Positions 28,057 to 37,461 are shown, counted from the first letter of the stretch. The stretch is 64,000 bases of DNA from EB88 sp965199135 (GCA_965199135.1 OZ240685.1:1736001-1800000); one strand, 5' to 3'. The notes: generated by a model not told the origin, from the letters alone. A program made the numbers and translations.

Positions 28057-28620
28057 CTACAACTCCAGGAAGTTCTGCACCAGCCGTTTGCCATCGTGCG
28101 TGAGCGCGCTCTCGGGGTGAAACTGCACCCCTTCCACCGGGAAGTCGCGGTGCCGCAGCCCCATGATGACGCCATCGGCGGTGCGGGCCGAGACCTCAAG
28201 CTCTTCCGGCAGGCCCTCCTCTGCAACCACGAGTGAGTGGTACCGGGTACATGTCATTGGACTCGCGATGTTCGAAAAGATCGTCTTGCCGTCGTGCTCG
28301 ACTTCGCTGGTCTTGCCATGCATCAGCTGCTTTGCGCGCACAACGTTTCCACCGAAAGCAGCGCCAAGCGCCTGGTGTCCAAGGCACACGCCGAGGATAG
28401 GCACACGGCCCGCAAAGCGGCGGATCAGGTCGATGGAGATGCCGGCTTCCTGCGGTGTACATGGTCCGGGAGACAGCAGAATGCGCTCCGGCTCAAGCGC
28501 TTCCACGTCCCCTACCGAGAGCTCGTCGTTGCGGCGAATCACCATCTCCGCGCCGAGCTCACCCATATACTGCACCAGGTTGTAGGTAAACGAATCGTAG
28601 TTGTCGAGGACGAACACCAT
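28057..28620 (-). CDS. trpG: Anthranilate/aminodeoxychorismate synthase glutaminase subunit
   Basis: A 187-residue class I glutamine amidotransferase that supplies ammonia to TrpE (or PabB). The catalytic triad is C79 in GVCLGHQ with H168 and E170 in VQFHPES. DNYDSFTYNLVQYMG at the start and LLSPGPCTPQEAG (48-60) are family hallmarks. It could serve both tryptophan and folate synthesis. trpE lies 6 kb upstream on the same strand, separated by glycoside-hydrolase and dioxygenase genes. It starts 22 bases after the intradiol dioxygenase and is followed after 4 bases by the exported proline-rich protein. Confidence 0.95.
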   Translation of the reverse strand: MVFVLDNYDSFTYNLVQYMGELGAEMVIRRNDELSVGDVEALEPERILLSPGPCTPQEAGISIDLIRRFAGRVPILGVCLGHQALGAAFGGNVVRAKQLMHGKTSEVEHDGKTIFSNIASPMTCTRYHSLVVAEEGLPEELEVSARTADGVIMGLRHRDFPVEGVQFHPESALTHDGKRLVQNFLEL

Positions 28621-28642
28621 CGTCCTCTTAGTCTAATCTGCC

Positions 28643-29536
28643 CTACGCGCGAGCTCTGCGAACACCGGCAGGTCGTGGCGTGGCTTTGGGGTCGATCGCC
28701 ACCACGATCGTCCCTCGCATGCCCGCTGCGAGATGGCCTGGCTGCACAGAAGCGAGGCTGAGCATGGTCTCTGCTGCGGCTTCTCCCTGAAAGACAGGAT
28801 CGTCGGCGAGTCGTGTACGGCGTTCCCCCTGCGAGGCATAGGGCGCGAGCTTCGCCACCTCGTCGGTGAGCTCATCGGGAAAGGCAAGCTGCCCGGTGTG
28901 GCAGACGTGGCCACCCTGGTAACCCCTGCTGCTCGCGTGCCCGCTCTCATGCACCTTGAGGTGGATATGAATGTCGCGCCCGCTGTACCAGCCCGGGTAG
29001 ATCGTCTGGAACGCGACCCTGCCATCGGCGCCGGTCACCTGCACCCCACGTAAAAACGAAAGCTGGTCGGTCTGTCCGATTGGCGGTGGTTCGCCGTGCA
29101 TGGGTCCTCCACGCGGCGGGGGGCCCTCTGGCGCATCCGGCGGCGGGCCGCCGGCGAAATCACCCTCCTCCGGAGGGTGCATCCCGCCATCCCGAGGAGG
29201 ACCCAGCTTCGCCTTCGTGTACCCGGAGTAGATGCCGGCCGCGTTGCAGTGCCAGATATCGACGGCAGCGCCAGCGACCGGCTTGCCCGTTGCAGCATGG
29301 ATCACAGCGATCTGGAGCGCGAGCGGCAGCCCCGCTTCGGACTCGCGGAGATCGCTCCGTATCCGTTCACTGGCGACGTAGAACGGTCCCTCCTCAAGCT
29401 CGGGCGTGAGGGGTGCCGGGCTGATGCCGAGCGAGGAGCCGAATACCCGTGGCGTCAGCGCAAGGCCCGCGCCTGCGGCTCCGGCGGCCAGGATCGCACG
29501 GCGCGACCATGGTTTGCTGTGAAGGGGATGCGGCAT
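28643..29536 (-). CDS. Exported intradiol ring-cleavage dioxygenase-like protein
   Basis: A 297-residue protein. WSRRAILAAGAAGAG (10-24) is a twin-arginine signal. The fold is the non-haem Fe(III) intradiol dioxygenase family: GPFYVASERIRSDLRE, then VAGAAVDIWHCNAAGIYSGY, and YPGWYSGRDIHIHLKVH. The two tyrosines (in IYSGY and WYSGR) and two histidines (HIH) would be the iron ligands. Exported members usually act on catechols from lignin or aromatic polymers, but the substrate is not predictable. It carries an unusual insert of about 45 residues rich in Gly, Pro and acidic residues (about 112-155, PPEEGDFAGGPPPDAPEG) before QLSFLRGVQ. Confidence 0.85.
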   Translation of the reverse strand: MPHPLHSKPWSRRAILAAGAAGAGLALTPRVFGSSLGISPAPLTPELEEGPFYVASERIRSDLRESEAGLPLALQIAVIHAATGKPVAGAAVDIWHCNAAGIYSGYTKAKLGPPRDGGMHPPEEGDFAGGPPPDAPEGPPPRGGPMHGEPPPIGQTDQLSFLRGVQVTGADGRVAFQTIYPGWYSGRDIHIHLKVHESGHASSRGYQGGHVCHTGQLAFPDELTDEVAKLAPYASQGERRTRLADDPVFQGEAAAETMLSLASVQPGHLAAGMRGTIVVAIDPKATPRPAGVRRARA

Positions 29537-29611
29537 GGGCTCTCCCGGATAAAAGACTCTGCGCCTCTAGACGCCGCAGCGCACGATTCGAGTACAAGCC
29601 CGGCGCACCGC

Positions 29612-31339
29612 TCAGTACACCCAGCTCTTCACATCAGCCCCCTTGGGCGCCGTTGCCTTGATGTGCTCGGCCATCTGCGGCAGCACGCGCTCGGGCCAGG
29701 TGCGATTGTTCTCAGCCATTGTGTATGCATCCGGGCCGCCGGTATAGCAGTGCGGATCGCCGATGCCGTACTGAAAACTCGCATCGGAGTGTGGATTCCG
29801 TGTCGCATCCAGCATGTGCTGCATGCGGTGCACCGCGTTGTTTAGAAAATATGTATCGCCCTCCCCGGCCTGCACGTGGATCTTGCCCTCGAGCTTCGGC
29901 CCGAGCCTCGCCCAGTCGCGTTCGACCACCGCGGTAAGATCCCAGTGATCATGCCAGTACCTCACCGCCTCTTTGTTGATCTCGCCGGTCTGGTCGTTCC
30001 AGATCGCGACCGGTAGCCCGTCCGGCCCTTGCGGCGAATACACCGCCTGCCAGATATTCCACTGCTCGCCCGAGCGGCCATGGGTGCCGAGCACGTATTC
30101 AAACTGCACTTCGTCGCCTGTCAGCGCGAGGATCGAACCATCCGCCTTACGGTCGGCAGCGATCGGAATCGAACCAAAGTCCGCGTGACGCACAAACGCG
30201 TTTGTGTCCTCGTAGAGGTTCACGTTCTGATAGTCGTGAAAGTCGACCGGGTCCGGGCACGACGCCCAGGTGCCGTTATAGAAGTCGGGATAATAGATCT
30301 GCGAAGCCAGGGCCTCCCAACCGCCCGTAGAACCGCCGAACGTCGCACGCGACCAGCCCTGCCCGATCCCGCGAAACTGCTTCTCGATCTCCGGGATCAA
30401 CTCCTCGGTCACCGCGCTTCCGTATGGGCCGACGTTCGCCGAGTCCATCACGTAGGAGTCGTCGTAATACGGGTTTGCATTTTCAATCGAGATCACGAGC
30501 ATGTGCGGCATGCGGCCGTTGGTCCAGTCCTCAAAGAACTGATGCCCCTGCATCGCGCGTGCCCGTTCACGGCCGGTTGCTTTTGGGTCAGGCTCGGACA
30601 CGTGAAAGGGAAGGCCGAAGTAGGGCGAGAAGTGATCCTGGTACACCACGGTCGGGTAATGCGCGTCGGGATGCTCCGCAAAGCCGGGTGGCAGGAGCAC
30701 CCACGCATTCAGGTACATATCCCGGCCCCAGAATGCCGAGAGCTTCGCGGAGCGCAGATGCACGTAGCGCAGATACTGTTTTGCGCCCGGGTCCTTCGCC
30801 AGCAGCTCCTCGGGTGGAGGCACCGGCGGAATCACCGTATCCAGCTTGAGCCCAATGTTGCTTGTTGCCGACCAGGACAGCTTTTGCGGAGTGTCGAGTG
30901 GATTGCCTGGCTTGCGATTCCAGTGCTGCCCCTCGCCATGATCCGGCGGCAGCATCACCGTCTTGCCGCTCGCCAGATGAAAGGGCTCGTACACATTGAA
31001 GACAGACTGCACGTAGTACGAGCCGCTCGGAACCTCAGCGAGGTGCCGCAGCGGATAGCCCGCCGTGGTGTTGTCGATCGTGACCGTTCCGCCTGGTTTA
31101 AGACCCGTGACGTCAACGCCAAACGCCTGCGCGGAGTTGTACTGCTCCTGCACCTGGTCGCGCGGCTCGTCCCCCGGCGCGCTGCTCTTTGAGAACACCA
31201 CAAGCAGGTGCCCGGTCAAGGAGCTCATGCCAGCAGGGAAGGACGAGCCTGGCACCGTGACAGTTACAGATGGGCCTTGTGCGGCTGCGAGCGAGGCAGA
31301 TGCGAACAGCAGAGGAGTAGCAAACCAGAGGAGGCGCAT
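29612..31339 (-). CDS. Exported alpha/beta hydrolase (esterase-like)
   Basis: A 575-residue protein with signal peptide MRLLWFATPLLFASASLAAA. The N-terminal 160 residues are beta-rich. From about 200 a hydrolase core begins, with AWVLLPPGF, YPTVVYQDHFSPYFG and a nucleophile elbow GGSTGGWEA that puts serine in the GxSxG-type turn. The layout resembles the esterase-D/feruloyl-esterase-like PF00756 family; catalytic Asp and His cannot be fixed by eye, though DPHCYTGGPD near the C-terminus is a good His candidate. Polymer deacylation, such as feruloyl or acetyl groups, is a reasonable guess. The alpha-glucosidase lies 33 bases upstream. No good Shine-Dalgarno is seen before the ATG. Confidence 0.75.
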   Translation of the reverse strand: MRLLWFATPLLFASASLAAAQGPSVTVTVPGSSFPAGMSSLTGHLLVVFSKSSAPGDEPRDQVQEQYNSAQAFGVDVTGLKPGGTVTIDNTTAGYPLRHLAEVPSGSYYVQSVFNVYEPFHLASGKTVMLPPDHGEGQHWNRKPGNPLDTPQKLSWSATSNIGLKLDTVIPPVPPPEELLAKDPGAKQYLRYVHLRSAKLSAFWGRDMYLNAWVLLPPGFAEHPDAHYPTVVYQDHFSPYFGLPFHVSEPDPKATGRERARAMQGHQFFEDWTNGRMPHMLVISIENANPYYDDSYVMDSANVGPYGSAVTEELIPEIEKQFRGIGQGWSRATFGGSTGGWEALASQIYYPDFYNGTWASCPDPVDFHDYQNVNLYEDTNAFVRHADFGSIPIAADRKADGSILALTGDEVQFEYVLGTHGRSGEQWNIWQAVYSPQGPDGLPVAIWNDQTGEINKEAVRYWHDHWDLTAVVERDWARLGPKLEGKIHVQAGEGDTYFLNNAVHRMQHMLDATRNPHSDASFQYGIGDPHCYTGGPDAYTMAENNRTWPERVLPQMAEHIKATAPKGADVKSWVY

Positions 31340-31372
31340 GTGATGAACAACATAGCACCTCCTCGCCGCGAC

Positions 31373-33139
31373 TTACTTGCTGCCGCTCGCGGTAGCAATC
31401 CACGAACTGAATGAAGGCAGCAAGACCTGCTTGTCCGTGATCGTGTTGTGCTCCGGGGCATTGCTCGCTGCGAGCGTCTGCATCCCGCCGCCCTTCACGT
31501 ACGCTGAGGTGTCGAAGGTCTCCGGCTGCGCACCCATGTTCATCGCCACCACGACCGTCTTGCCATCGGCGCCCGTGCGTGTGTACGCCAGCACATCGGC
31601 GGAGGTGTTCATTAACACCTGGATCTTCGCATCGGGAGCAAAGGCCGCGTTCGCGGTCCGCAGCTGCATCAGCTCCTCATACCAGCGCAGAAGCGAATTC
31701 GGATCCTTCTGCTCGCTCTCGACGTTGATCGTCGAGTGATCTGCAGGCACGGGAAGCCAGGTGTGCGTGTTCGTCGAGAAGCCGGCCTGTGCTCCCGGCG
31801 TCCACTGCATCGGTGTCCGCTCGCCGTCGCGGCCCTTTTCCTTTGGCCACCCCAGCTTGCCTATGGGATCCTGCACGTCCTCCTTGGTCGCCGGCGTATG
31901 CGTGCGCATGCCCAGCTCTTCCCCGTAGTAGAGCAGCGCCGTATCGCGCGTCGTCAGCAGCATCGCAGCGATGATCTTCGCGATCTCGAGATTATGCGTG
32001 CCATCCCCGTAACGATCCCAGTCGCGCGGGTTGTCGTGGTTGGAGAAGACAAAGAGCGGTTCCGAACCCTGGAGCCCCGTCTCGGCATCGTTGATGGTCT
32101 TGCGGAAGAATCCCGCATCCAGCTTGCCGCCAGCCGTGTACCCGGCACCGAAGCCAAGCAGCATATCCATCGGCAGCTGCAGCTCGTCTTTCTTCGCGCC
32201 GCCATACCACTTATCCAGCTCCTGCACGTTCGGCAGGTAGGTCTCACCAATCAGGACGCGGTCGCCCGGGTAGCTTGCGACTACCTTGCGCATGCGCTCG
32301 ATCACGCCATGCACTTCCGGCAGATTGTCGGTGTAAATGCTCTTGAGGTTCGGGTCCCCATAGGCGTTCGTGCCGCCCTTCAGCGGCTCGTCGCGCATCT
32401 GCGGGTCTTCAAACAGCGAGGGAATCGCATCGAGACGGAAGCCGCCGACACCGCGATCCAGCCAGAAGCGCAGCACATCGAACATCGCCTTTTCAACTTC
32501 CGGGTTGCGCCAGTTCAGATCCGGCTGCTGCACGTAAAAGCGGTGATAGTAGAACTGCTTGGTGTTCGCATCCCACTCCCACGCCGAGTGTCCAAACACG
32601 CTCTGCCAATTGTTCGGCGGGATCGGCTTGCCATCCGCGGTGTACCCCTTCGGGTCTTTCCATACATACCAGTTGCGCTTGGGATCGGTGCGCGAGGAAC
32701 GTGACGCCTCAAACCACGGATGCTTGTCCGAAGTGTGATTGAGGACCATGTCCATGATGATGTGCATGTTCCGCTGCTTCGCCTCGGCCACCAGCTTGTC
32801 GAAGTCTGCGAGCGTGCCATACTGCGGGTCGATCGCTTCGTAGTTCGAGATGTCGTAACCGAAATCGACCTGCGGTGAGGGATAGGCAGGCGCGATCCAG
32901 ATGCCGTTCAAGCCAAGATGCTGCAGGTAGTCGAGGCGGCTGGTGATTCCATTTAGATCGCCGGTGCCATCGCCATTCGAGTCCTGAAAGGATCGTGGGT
33001 AGATCTCATAGAGCACTGCGCCCTTCCACCACGGTGTGGCGGAAGTGGAGGTTGAGCTTTGTGCGGGGGTTGTTTGTGCGGGAGCCGCAGCAGCAGCGGC
33101 AGAGAGGGCAAGCAGGCAGGCAAGTGTCAGGCGGACCAT
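31373..33139 (-). CDS. Exported GH13 alpha-glucosidase/oligo-1,6-glucosidase
   Basis: A 588-residue glycoside hydrolase family 13 enzyme that cleaves alpha-1,4 or alpha-1,6 glucosidic bonds of maltooligosaccharides. A signal peptide spans about 1-22 (MVRLTLACLLALSAAAAAAP). The TIM barrel starts at WWKGAVLYEIYPRSF. Catalytic nucleophile D237 (GGFRLDAI), acid/base E299 (IGETYLP) and transition-state stabiliser D369 (SNHDNPR) are all present, as are DMVLNHTSDKHPWF and QPDLNWRNPEV. This is the pattern of oligo-1,6-glucosidase/alpha-glucosidase. ATG 33139 has AGAGG six bases upstream; longer starts lack that and a signal sequence. The esterase follows at 33 bases. Confidence 0.92.
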   Translation of the reverse strand: MVRLTLACLLALSAAAAAAPAQTTPAQSSTSTSATPWWKGAVLYEIYPRSFQDSNGDGTGDLNGITSRLDYLQHLGLNGIWIAPAYPSPQVDFGYDISNYEAIDPQYGTLADFDKLVAEAKQRNMHIIMDMVLNHTSDKHPWFEASRSSRTDPKRNWYVWKDPKGYTADGKPIPPNNWQSVFGHSAWEWDANTKQFYYHRFYVQQPDLNWRNPEVEKAMFDVLRFWLDRGVGGFRLDAIPSLFEDPQMRDEPLKGGTNAYGDPNLKSIYTDNLPEVHGVIERMRKVVASYPGDRVLIGETYLPNVQELDKWYGGAKKDELQLPMDMLLGFGAGYTAGGKLDAGFFRKTINDAETGLQGSEPLFVFSNHDNPRDWDRYGDGTHNLEIAKIIAAMLLTTRDTALLYYGEELGMRTHTPATKEDVQDPIGKLGWPKEKGRDGERTPMQWTPGAQAGFSTNTHTWLPVPADHSTINVESEQKDPNSLLRWYEELMQLRTANAAFAPDAKIQVLMNTSADVLAYTRTGADGKTVVVAMNMGAQPETFDTSAYVKGGGMQTLAASNAPEHNTITDKQVLLPSFSSWIATASGSK

Positions 33140-33195
33140 ATCGCCTCTGAGCATGCCTGCTTCGTGCCAGGGGTGTCTAGAGCGTAACGGCAAAA

Positions 33196-33221
33196 ACGAG
33201 GCCTGGTTTCCCAGGCCTCGT
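33196..33221 (-). terminator. Terminator downstream of the YsnF-type stress gene
   Basis: ACGAGGCCTGG (33196-33206), loop TTTC, CCAGGCCTCGT (33211-33221), with an A-run to the left that reads as T's on the minus strand. It separates the stress gene from the alpha-glucosidase gene. Confidence 0.85.
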
Positions 33222-33249
33222 CCTCTTTCCACTTGTTTGTCCCGGGTAC

Positions 33250-34263
33250 TTAGTTCCGGCGCAGCGTTGGATCGGCCACAGTCTCTGTTCCCTCTTCGAC
33301 GTTCAGCTCCTCGTGACGCACACTGCCTGCCACATCCTGCACGCTCTCCACCGCACGCTTTCCGATTGCGACTTCCTCGCGAACCACGGTCTGCTTGTCC
33401 AGTGATGCACGCTCTTCTGTGAGAGGAATGCGGATATCGCTGTTCTCGCCAATCGAACCCTGCACCGCAGTCGTGCCCGATGTCGGAATACGCTCGATCA
33501 CGAGCTCCTCGCGCGTAACGGGAACCTGCACAGTCTGGTTCTCGGTGATGATCTCCTTGCGGATGCGTACTTCGCCGCGGCTGATGCGCTCCTTGTGAAC
33601 GCGGAGCACCTCGCCCAGCAACTGGATGCGCTGCTGTTCGCCAGCAACAGCCGCGCCTGAAGCAGCGCCGGCAGCCGCCGGAGCACTGTAGTCATAGTCA
33701 TTCGCGCCGCTGCCCAGATCGCCGCCGTTCGCCTCAAGGATCCCTGCCGCCTCGGCCTCGCGCCCCGATGCCGTCACGGTCACCAGTACGCTGCTGTTGC
33801 CGGTGGTCATGCGGTGCTCGAAGTACCGCGAGTGCTCGTCCGGAATCGACATGCCGCCCAGCGAGTGCGAGATATCTGCCGGCTCGTAGTGGTCGTATCC
33901 GTCAGAACCCAGGTGGTAGCCCCCGCTTGTCACTTCATGCGAGGCGTTGTCGTGCGCGCGCTCGTTGGCGTACTGCTCAACGCCTCCGCCTTCGTTGCCC
34001 TCGAAGAAGTTCTTGACCTTGTCCCAGACGCCTTCGCTCTTCGCGCCGAGTGACGTACCTGCAGCGCTCTGTGTGGTGTCATCCGCATAGCTGCCGGTCG
34101 TATCTGCGCTCAGGGCGCCGGTGCTGCTGGACGTATTGGAATTTGCAGCCGCGCCGATCTGTGACGCGGAAAAACCAGCAGCCTTCAGAGCGCTGATTGC
34201 TTCGGCCGCTTGGCCTTCGGTACTGAATAGGGCAACAACAGAGCTAGAAGAAGTGGTGGCCAT
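33250..34263 (-). CDS. YsnF/AvaK-type (DUF2382) stress protein with N-terminal YflT-like domain
   Basis: A 337-residue cytoplasmic protein. The first 35 residues (SSVVALFSTEGQAAEAISAL, then KAAGFSASQIG) form the beta-alpha unit of general-stress 17M/YflT domains. The middle contains a low-complexity Ser/Thr/Gly/Asp region and a second VLVTVTASGREAEAAGILE unit. From about residue 205 the DUF2382 (YsnF/AvaK) domain follows, with LGEVLRVHKERISRGEVRIR, VPVTREELVIERI and IRIPLTEERASLDKQ. Its members are stress-induced proteins of unknown activity. AAAGGGAT lies 6 bases before the ATG at 34263. Its own terminator at 33196-33221 suggests a single-gene transcript within the trpE-to-trpG interval. Confidence 0.85.
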   Translation of the reverse strand: MATTSSSSVVALFSTEGQAAEAISALKAAGFSASQIGAAANSNTSSSTGALSADTTGSYADDTTQSAAGTSLGAKSEGVWDKVKNFFEGNEGGGVEQYANERAHDNASHEVTSGGYHLGSDGYDHYEPADISHSLGGMSIPDEHSRYFEHRMTTGNSSVLVTVTASGREAEAAGILEANGGDLGSGANDYDYSAPAAAGAASGAAVAGEQQRIQLLGEVLRVHKERISRGEVRIRKEIITENQTVQVPVTREELVIERIPTSGTTAVQGSIGENSDIRIPLTEERASLDKQTVVREEVAIGKRAVESVQDVAGSVRHEELNVEEGTETVADPTLRRN

Positions 34264-34470
34264 CGGATCCCTTTCGGAGAAAGCTCGGCCCACATTCCGG
34301 AAGAGATCGCTCCATGGCGAACACATCATGCCGAAGTTATGTGGGATAGGTTTGGGGGAGGTTGTGTGCCTTCGGGTCGATACCTGCAGCACCAGCCAAT
34401 AGCCGTTGAGAGCGCGTCCCGCTGCCTCAGGTTGCTTTCTGCGCTTGTTGAAAAGCCGATTTACATCAAG

Positions 34471-35997
34471 TTATTGAATCCTATAACTCCGTGCCCGTTC
34501 GATCGCGCGTACTACGGCACGGGCCTTGTTCCAGCACTCTTCGTGCTCAAGCTCTGCGACGGAATCCGCGACAATGCCGGCGCCCGCTTGCACGTATCCA
34601 CGATCCTCGCTGAGAAACAGTGTCCGGATCGCGATACAGGAGTCAAAGTTCCCCGAGTAATCTGCATAGAAGATCGAGCCGCCGTAGATACCGCGCCGCG
34701 CCGGCTCCAGTTCCTCGATGATCTCCATCGCTCGTATCTTTGGCGCACCCGAAAGCGTCCCTGCAGGGAAGCACGCGCGAAATGCATCCACGGCGTCGAG
34801 TCCCGCGCGGAGCTTGCCTTCAACCGAGCTCACGATGTGCATGACATGCGAGTAGCGCTCGATGTGCATCAGGTCGCGCACCCGCACCGAGCCATACTCG
34901 CTCACGCGGCCGACATCATTACGGCCCAGGTCGACGAGCATCACGTGCTCCGCGCGCTCCTTCTCGTCCGCTAGCAGCTCCTCTGCGTAGCGCTGGTCCA
35001 CCTCTTCCTCCTCTGAACGGGGGCGTGTGCCAGCGATCGGCCGGTACTCCACGCGACGACCGCTCACCCGCACCAGAAGCTCCGGCGACGAGCCGACAAT
35101 ATGGATCGGCGATTCCCCCTCGAGCCCCAGCCGCAGGAAGTACATATACGGTGACGGGTTCACGATCCGGAGTGATCGATAGATATCGAACGGTTCCACC
35201 TCTGGCTCCATATCGAAACGCTGCGAGAGCACCACCTGGAAGATATCGCCCGCCGCGATGTACTCCTTTGCCTGCCGGATCGCCTGGAGGTAGTCTTCGC
35301 GCTCGGTCCGCGAGCGGACGGTGAGCGGCTCACCAGGCTGCGAGGCAGCGCGCCCCGCGTGCTCGGGCAAGGGTCTGGCCAGGCGTTCCGCGAAGCGACT
35401 GAGCCGCTCACACGCCTTTTCGTAAGCCTGCTCTGGCGTTTGCCCGAGCAGGTTCGCGGTGACCACGAGCACCATCTCCTGGCGCAGGTGATCAAAGGCC
35501 AACACTTCGTCGAAGAAGAGCAGGCAGGCATCGGGCACGCCGAACTCATCAGCTGCAAGCGTCGGCAGCCTCTCCACCAGGCGCACGACGTCATAGGCGA
35601 AGAAGCCGACGGCACCCGCCGTGAACGGAGGCAGCCCCGGGATCCGCGCAGGCGTATGCCCCGCGAGTGCCGCTTTGAGCGCCTCGAAGACGTCGCCGGT
35701 GGAGCAGTCCGCGCGGCCGTCCTCGTGGACCGTCAGTTCGTGCCCACGCGCGATGATCTTGCGAAAAGGCCGAACACCAATGAAGGTGTAGCGGCCGATC
35801 TTTTCGCCGCCCTCGACCGACTCGAGGAGAAAACATTCCGGCTCGTCAGCCGCGAGCCGCAGAAAGGCCGTGACAGGCGTCTCCAGATCGGCATTCAGCC
35901 TCAGGTACAGCGGGACGAGGGTATGGTTTGCGGCGAGTGCCAGGAAGTGTTCCCGGGAGGGTTCTGCGGTCTCACGTGCGTCAAAAGCGTCAGCCAT
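34471..35997 (-). CDS. trpE: Anthranilate synthase component I
   Basis: A 508-residue chorismate-utilising enzyme that makes anthranilate with ammonia from TrpG. The tryptophan feedback motif LLES is at 57-60 in CFLLESVEGGEKIGRY. The C-terminal catalytic domain shows KEYIAAGDIFQVVLSQRF, then PIAGTRPRSEEEE, VMLVDLGRNDVGRVS, FPAGTLSGAPKIRAME and GSIFYADYSGN. These are typical of TrpE rather than PabB, though one TrpG may serve both. The gene begins a minus-strand block; the rest of the trp genes are not in the window. It is divergent from gdhA across 195 bases. Confidence 0.95.
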   Translation of the reverse strand: MADAFDARETAEPSREHFLALAANHTLVPLYLRLNADLETPVTAFLRLAADEPECFLLESVEGGEKIGRYTFIGVRPFRKIIARGHELTVHEDGRADCSTGDVFEALKAALAGHTPARIPGLPPFTAGAVGFFAYDVVRLVERLPTLAADEFGVPDACLLFFDEVLAFDHLRQEMVLVVTANLLGQTPEQAYEKACERLSRFAERLARPLPEHAGRAASQPGEPLTVRSRTEREDYLQAIRQAKEYIAAGDIFQVVLSQRFDMEPEVEPFDIYRSLRIVNPSPYMYFLRLGLEGESPIHIVGSSPELLVRVSGRRVEYRPIAGTRPRSEEEEVDQRYAEELLADEKERAEHVMLVDLGRNDVGRVSEYGSVRVRDLMHIERYSHVMHIVSSVEGKLRAGLDAVDAFRACFPAGTLSGAPKIRAMEIIEELEPARRGIYGGSIFYADYSGNFDSCIAIRTLFLSEDRGYVQAGAGIVADSVAELEHEECWNKARAVVRAIERARSYRIQ

Positions 35998-36113
35998 GGG
36001 TATTCCATGATGGTAAACGGCCCTTTCGCAGGCTCATCTGTTCCGTTTTGTGCAGCGAAGCGTCCTACTAAGGGACGAGAGTGACCCCGGTGAGCCAACG
36101 CAGCCCATCCTGG

Positions 36114-36142
36114 TTGCCGACACCCTGGGTGCGGCCTATACT
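36114..36142 (+). promoter_or_regulatory. Likely gdhA promoter
   Basis: TTGCCG (36114-36119) and TATACT (36137-36142) are separated by exactly 17 bases and lie 50 bases before the gdhA ATG. This is one of the best sigma-70-type matches in the window. Confidence 0.65.
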
Positions 36143-36192
36143 CGGGGACGTTTGTTTAGCCCGGCGGACCAAAGCCGGGGGAGAGAAGAAGT

Positions 36193-37461
36193 ATGGCAAC
36201 CACTGTATCGCTCGAACAGGAGATCAACCCGTGGGAGGCGCAAGCTGCCCGGTTCGATTTTGCTGCTCGTAAGCTGAACCTCGACGACGGGCTCTGGAAG
36301 GTGCTCCGCCAACCCTCACGTGAAATCATCGTGCACTTCCCGGTGCAGATGGATGATGGCCGCTTTGAAGTCTTCACCGGGTACCGCGTCCAACACTCCC
36401 AGGCCCGCGGACCGGGTAAGGGCGGCATCCGCTATGCCCCCGACGTCACGCTCGACGAAGTCCGAGCCCTGGCGAGCTGGATGACCTGGAAGTGCGCGGT
36501 CGTCAACATTCCCTTCGGCGGTGCGAAGGGTGGGGTGATCTGCGACCCGAAGAAGATGTCGCAGGGTGAGCTGGAGCGCATGACGCGCCGCTACACCTCG
36601 GAGATCATCGACTTCATCGGACCGGAAAAGGATGTTCCCGCGCCGGACATGGGCACGAACGAGCAGACCATGGCCTGGATCATGGATACCTACTCCATGC
36701 ACATGCGCCAGACCGTCACCAGCGTCGTCACCGGCAAACCCCTCACGATCGGTGGTTCGCTCGGCCGTCGCGAAGCGACAGGCCGTGGCGTGCGCAAGGT
36801 CTGCAATGAGGCCCTGCGCTTCCTCGAGATGCCACGGGAAGGCTGCCGCGTCATTCTGCAGGGGTTCGGCAACGTCGGCTCGAATGCAGCGCGCTTGATG
36901 ATGGAGGCGGGCTACAAAATCACCGGCATCGCTGAGTTTGACGGCGGCCTCTTCAACGCGAACGGGATCGATATCCACGCACTCGCAGAACACCGCCTGC
37001 GCAATGGGACCATCCTGGGCTTCCGCGGCGCCGAAGCTGCAGATCCGGATGAACTGATCACGACAGACTGCGAGATCCTGATCCCCGCAGCCATGGAGAA
37101 CGTGATCACCAGCCGGAATGCCGATCGAATCAAAGCGCGCATCGTCGCCGAAGGTGCGAATGGCCCGACCACGGCTGTGGCAGACGATATCCTGGCCGAA
37201 AAGCGAATCTTTGTTATCCCGGACATCCTCGCCAACGCGGGTGGCGTGACCGCATCCTACTTTGAGTGGGTACAGGACCGGCAGGGCTACTTCTGGAAGG
37301 AAGAAACGGTCAACGAGCAGCTGGAAGAGATCCTGGCAGCGAGCTTCGATGATGTGGTGCGCTACGCAGAAGCACATGGTGTGAACAACCGGATTGCCGC
37401 CTACATGCTCGCGATGGACCGGGTGTCGTTCGCTATCAAGCAGCGAGGAATCTACGCCTGA
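36193..37461 (+). CDS. gdhA: Glutamate dehydrogenase (Glu/Leu/Phe/Val dehydrogenase family)
   Basis: A 422-residue enzyme that interconverts glutamate with 2-oxoglutarate and ammonium. The substrate region is GPGKGGIRYAPDVTLDEVRA (73-92). The catalytic lysine is K112 in PFGGAKGGV. PAPDMGTNEQTMAWIMDTY (149-167) and the nucleotide fold VILQGFGNVGSNAA (from 220) follow. AEGANGPTT in the C-terminal half completes the family set. Cofactor choice cannot be told by eye. The length is that of the small hexameric type. GGGGGAGAGAAG lies before the ATG. The stop codon lies in an 11-base tandem duplication. Confidence 0.94.
   Translation: MATTVSLEQEINPWEAQAARFDFAARKLNLDDGLWKVLRQPSREIIVHFPVQMDDGRFEVFTGYRVQHSQARGPGKGGIRYAPDVTLDEVRALASWMTWKCAVVNIPFGGAKGGVICDPKKMSQGELERMTRRYTSEIIDFIGPEKDVPAPDMGTNEQTMAWIMDTYSMHMRQTVTSVVTGKPLTIGGSLGRREATGRGVRKVCNEALRFLEMPREGCRVILQGFGNVGSNAARLMMEAGYKITGIAEFDGGLFNANGIDIHALAEHRLRNGTILGFRGAEAADPDELITTDCEILIPAAMENVITSRNADRIKARIVAEGANGPTTAVADDILAEKRIFVIPDILANAGGVTASYFEWVQDRQGYFWKEETVNEQLEEILAASFDDVVRYAEAHGVNNRIAAYMLAMDRVSFAIKQRGIYA

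Noticed and set aside
31736..32704. 322-residue plus-strand reading frame opposite the GH13 gene
   Set aside because: It is an antisense shadow of a strongly supported coding sequence in a GC-rich genome; no domain is recognisable.
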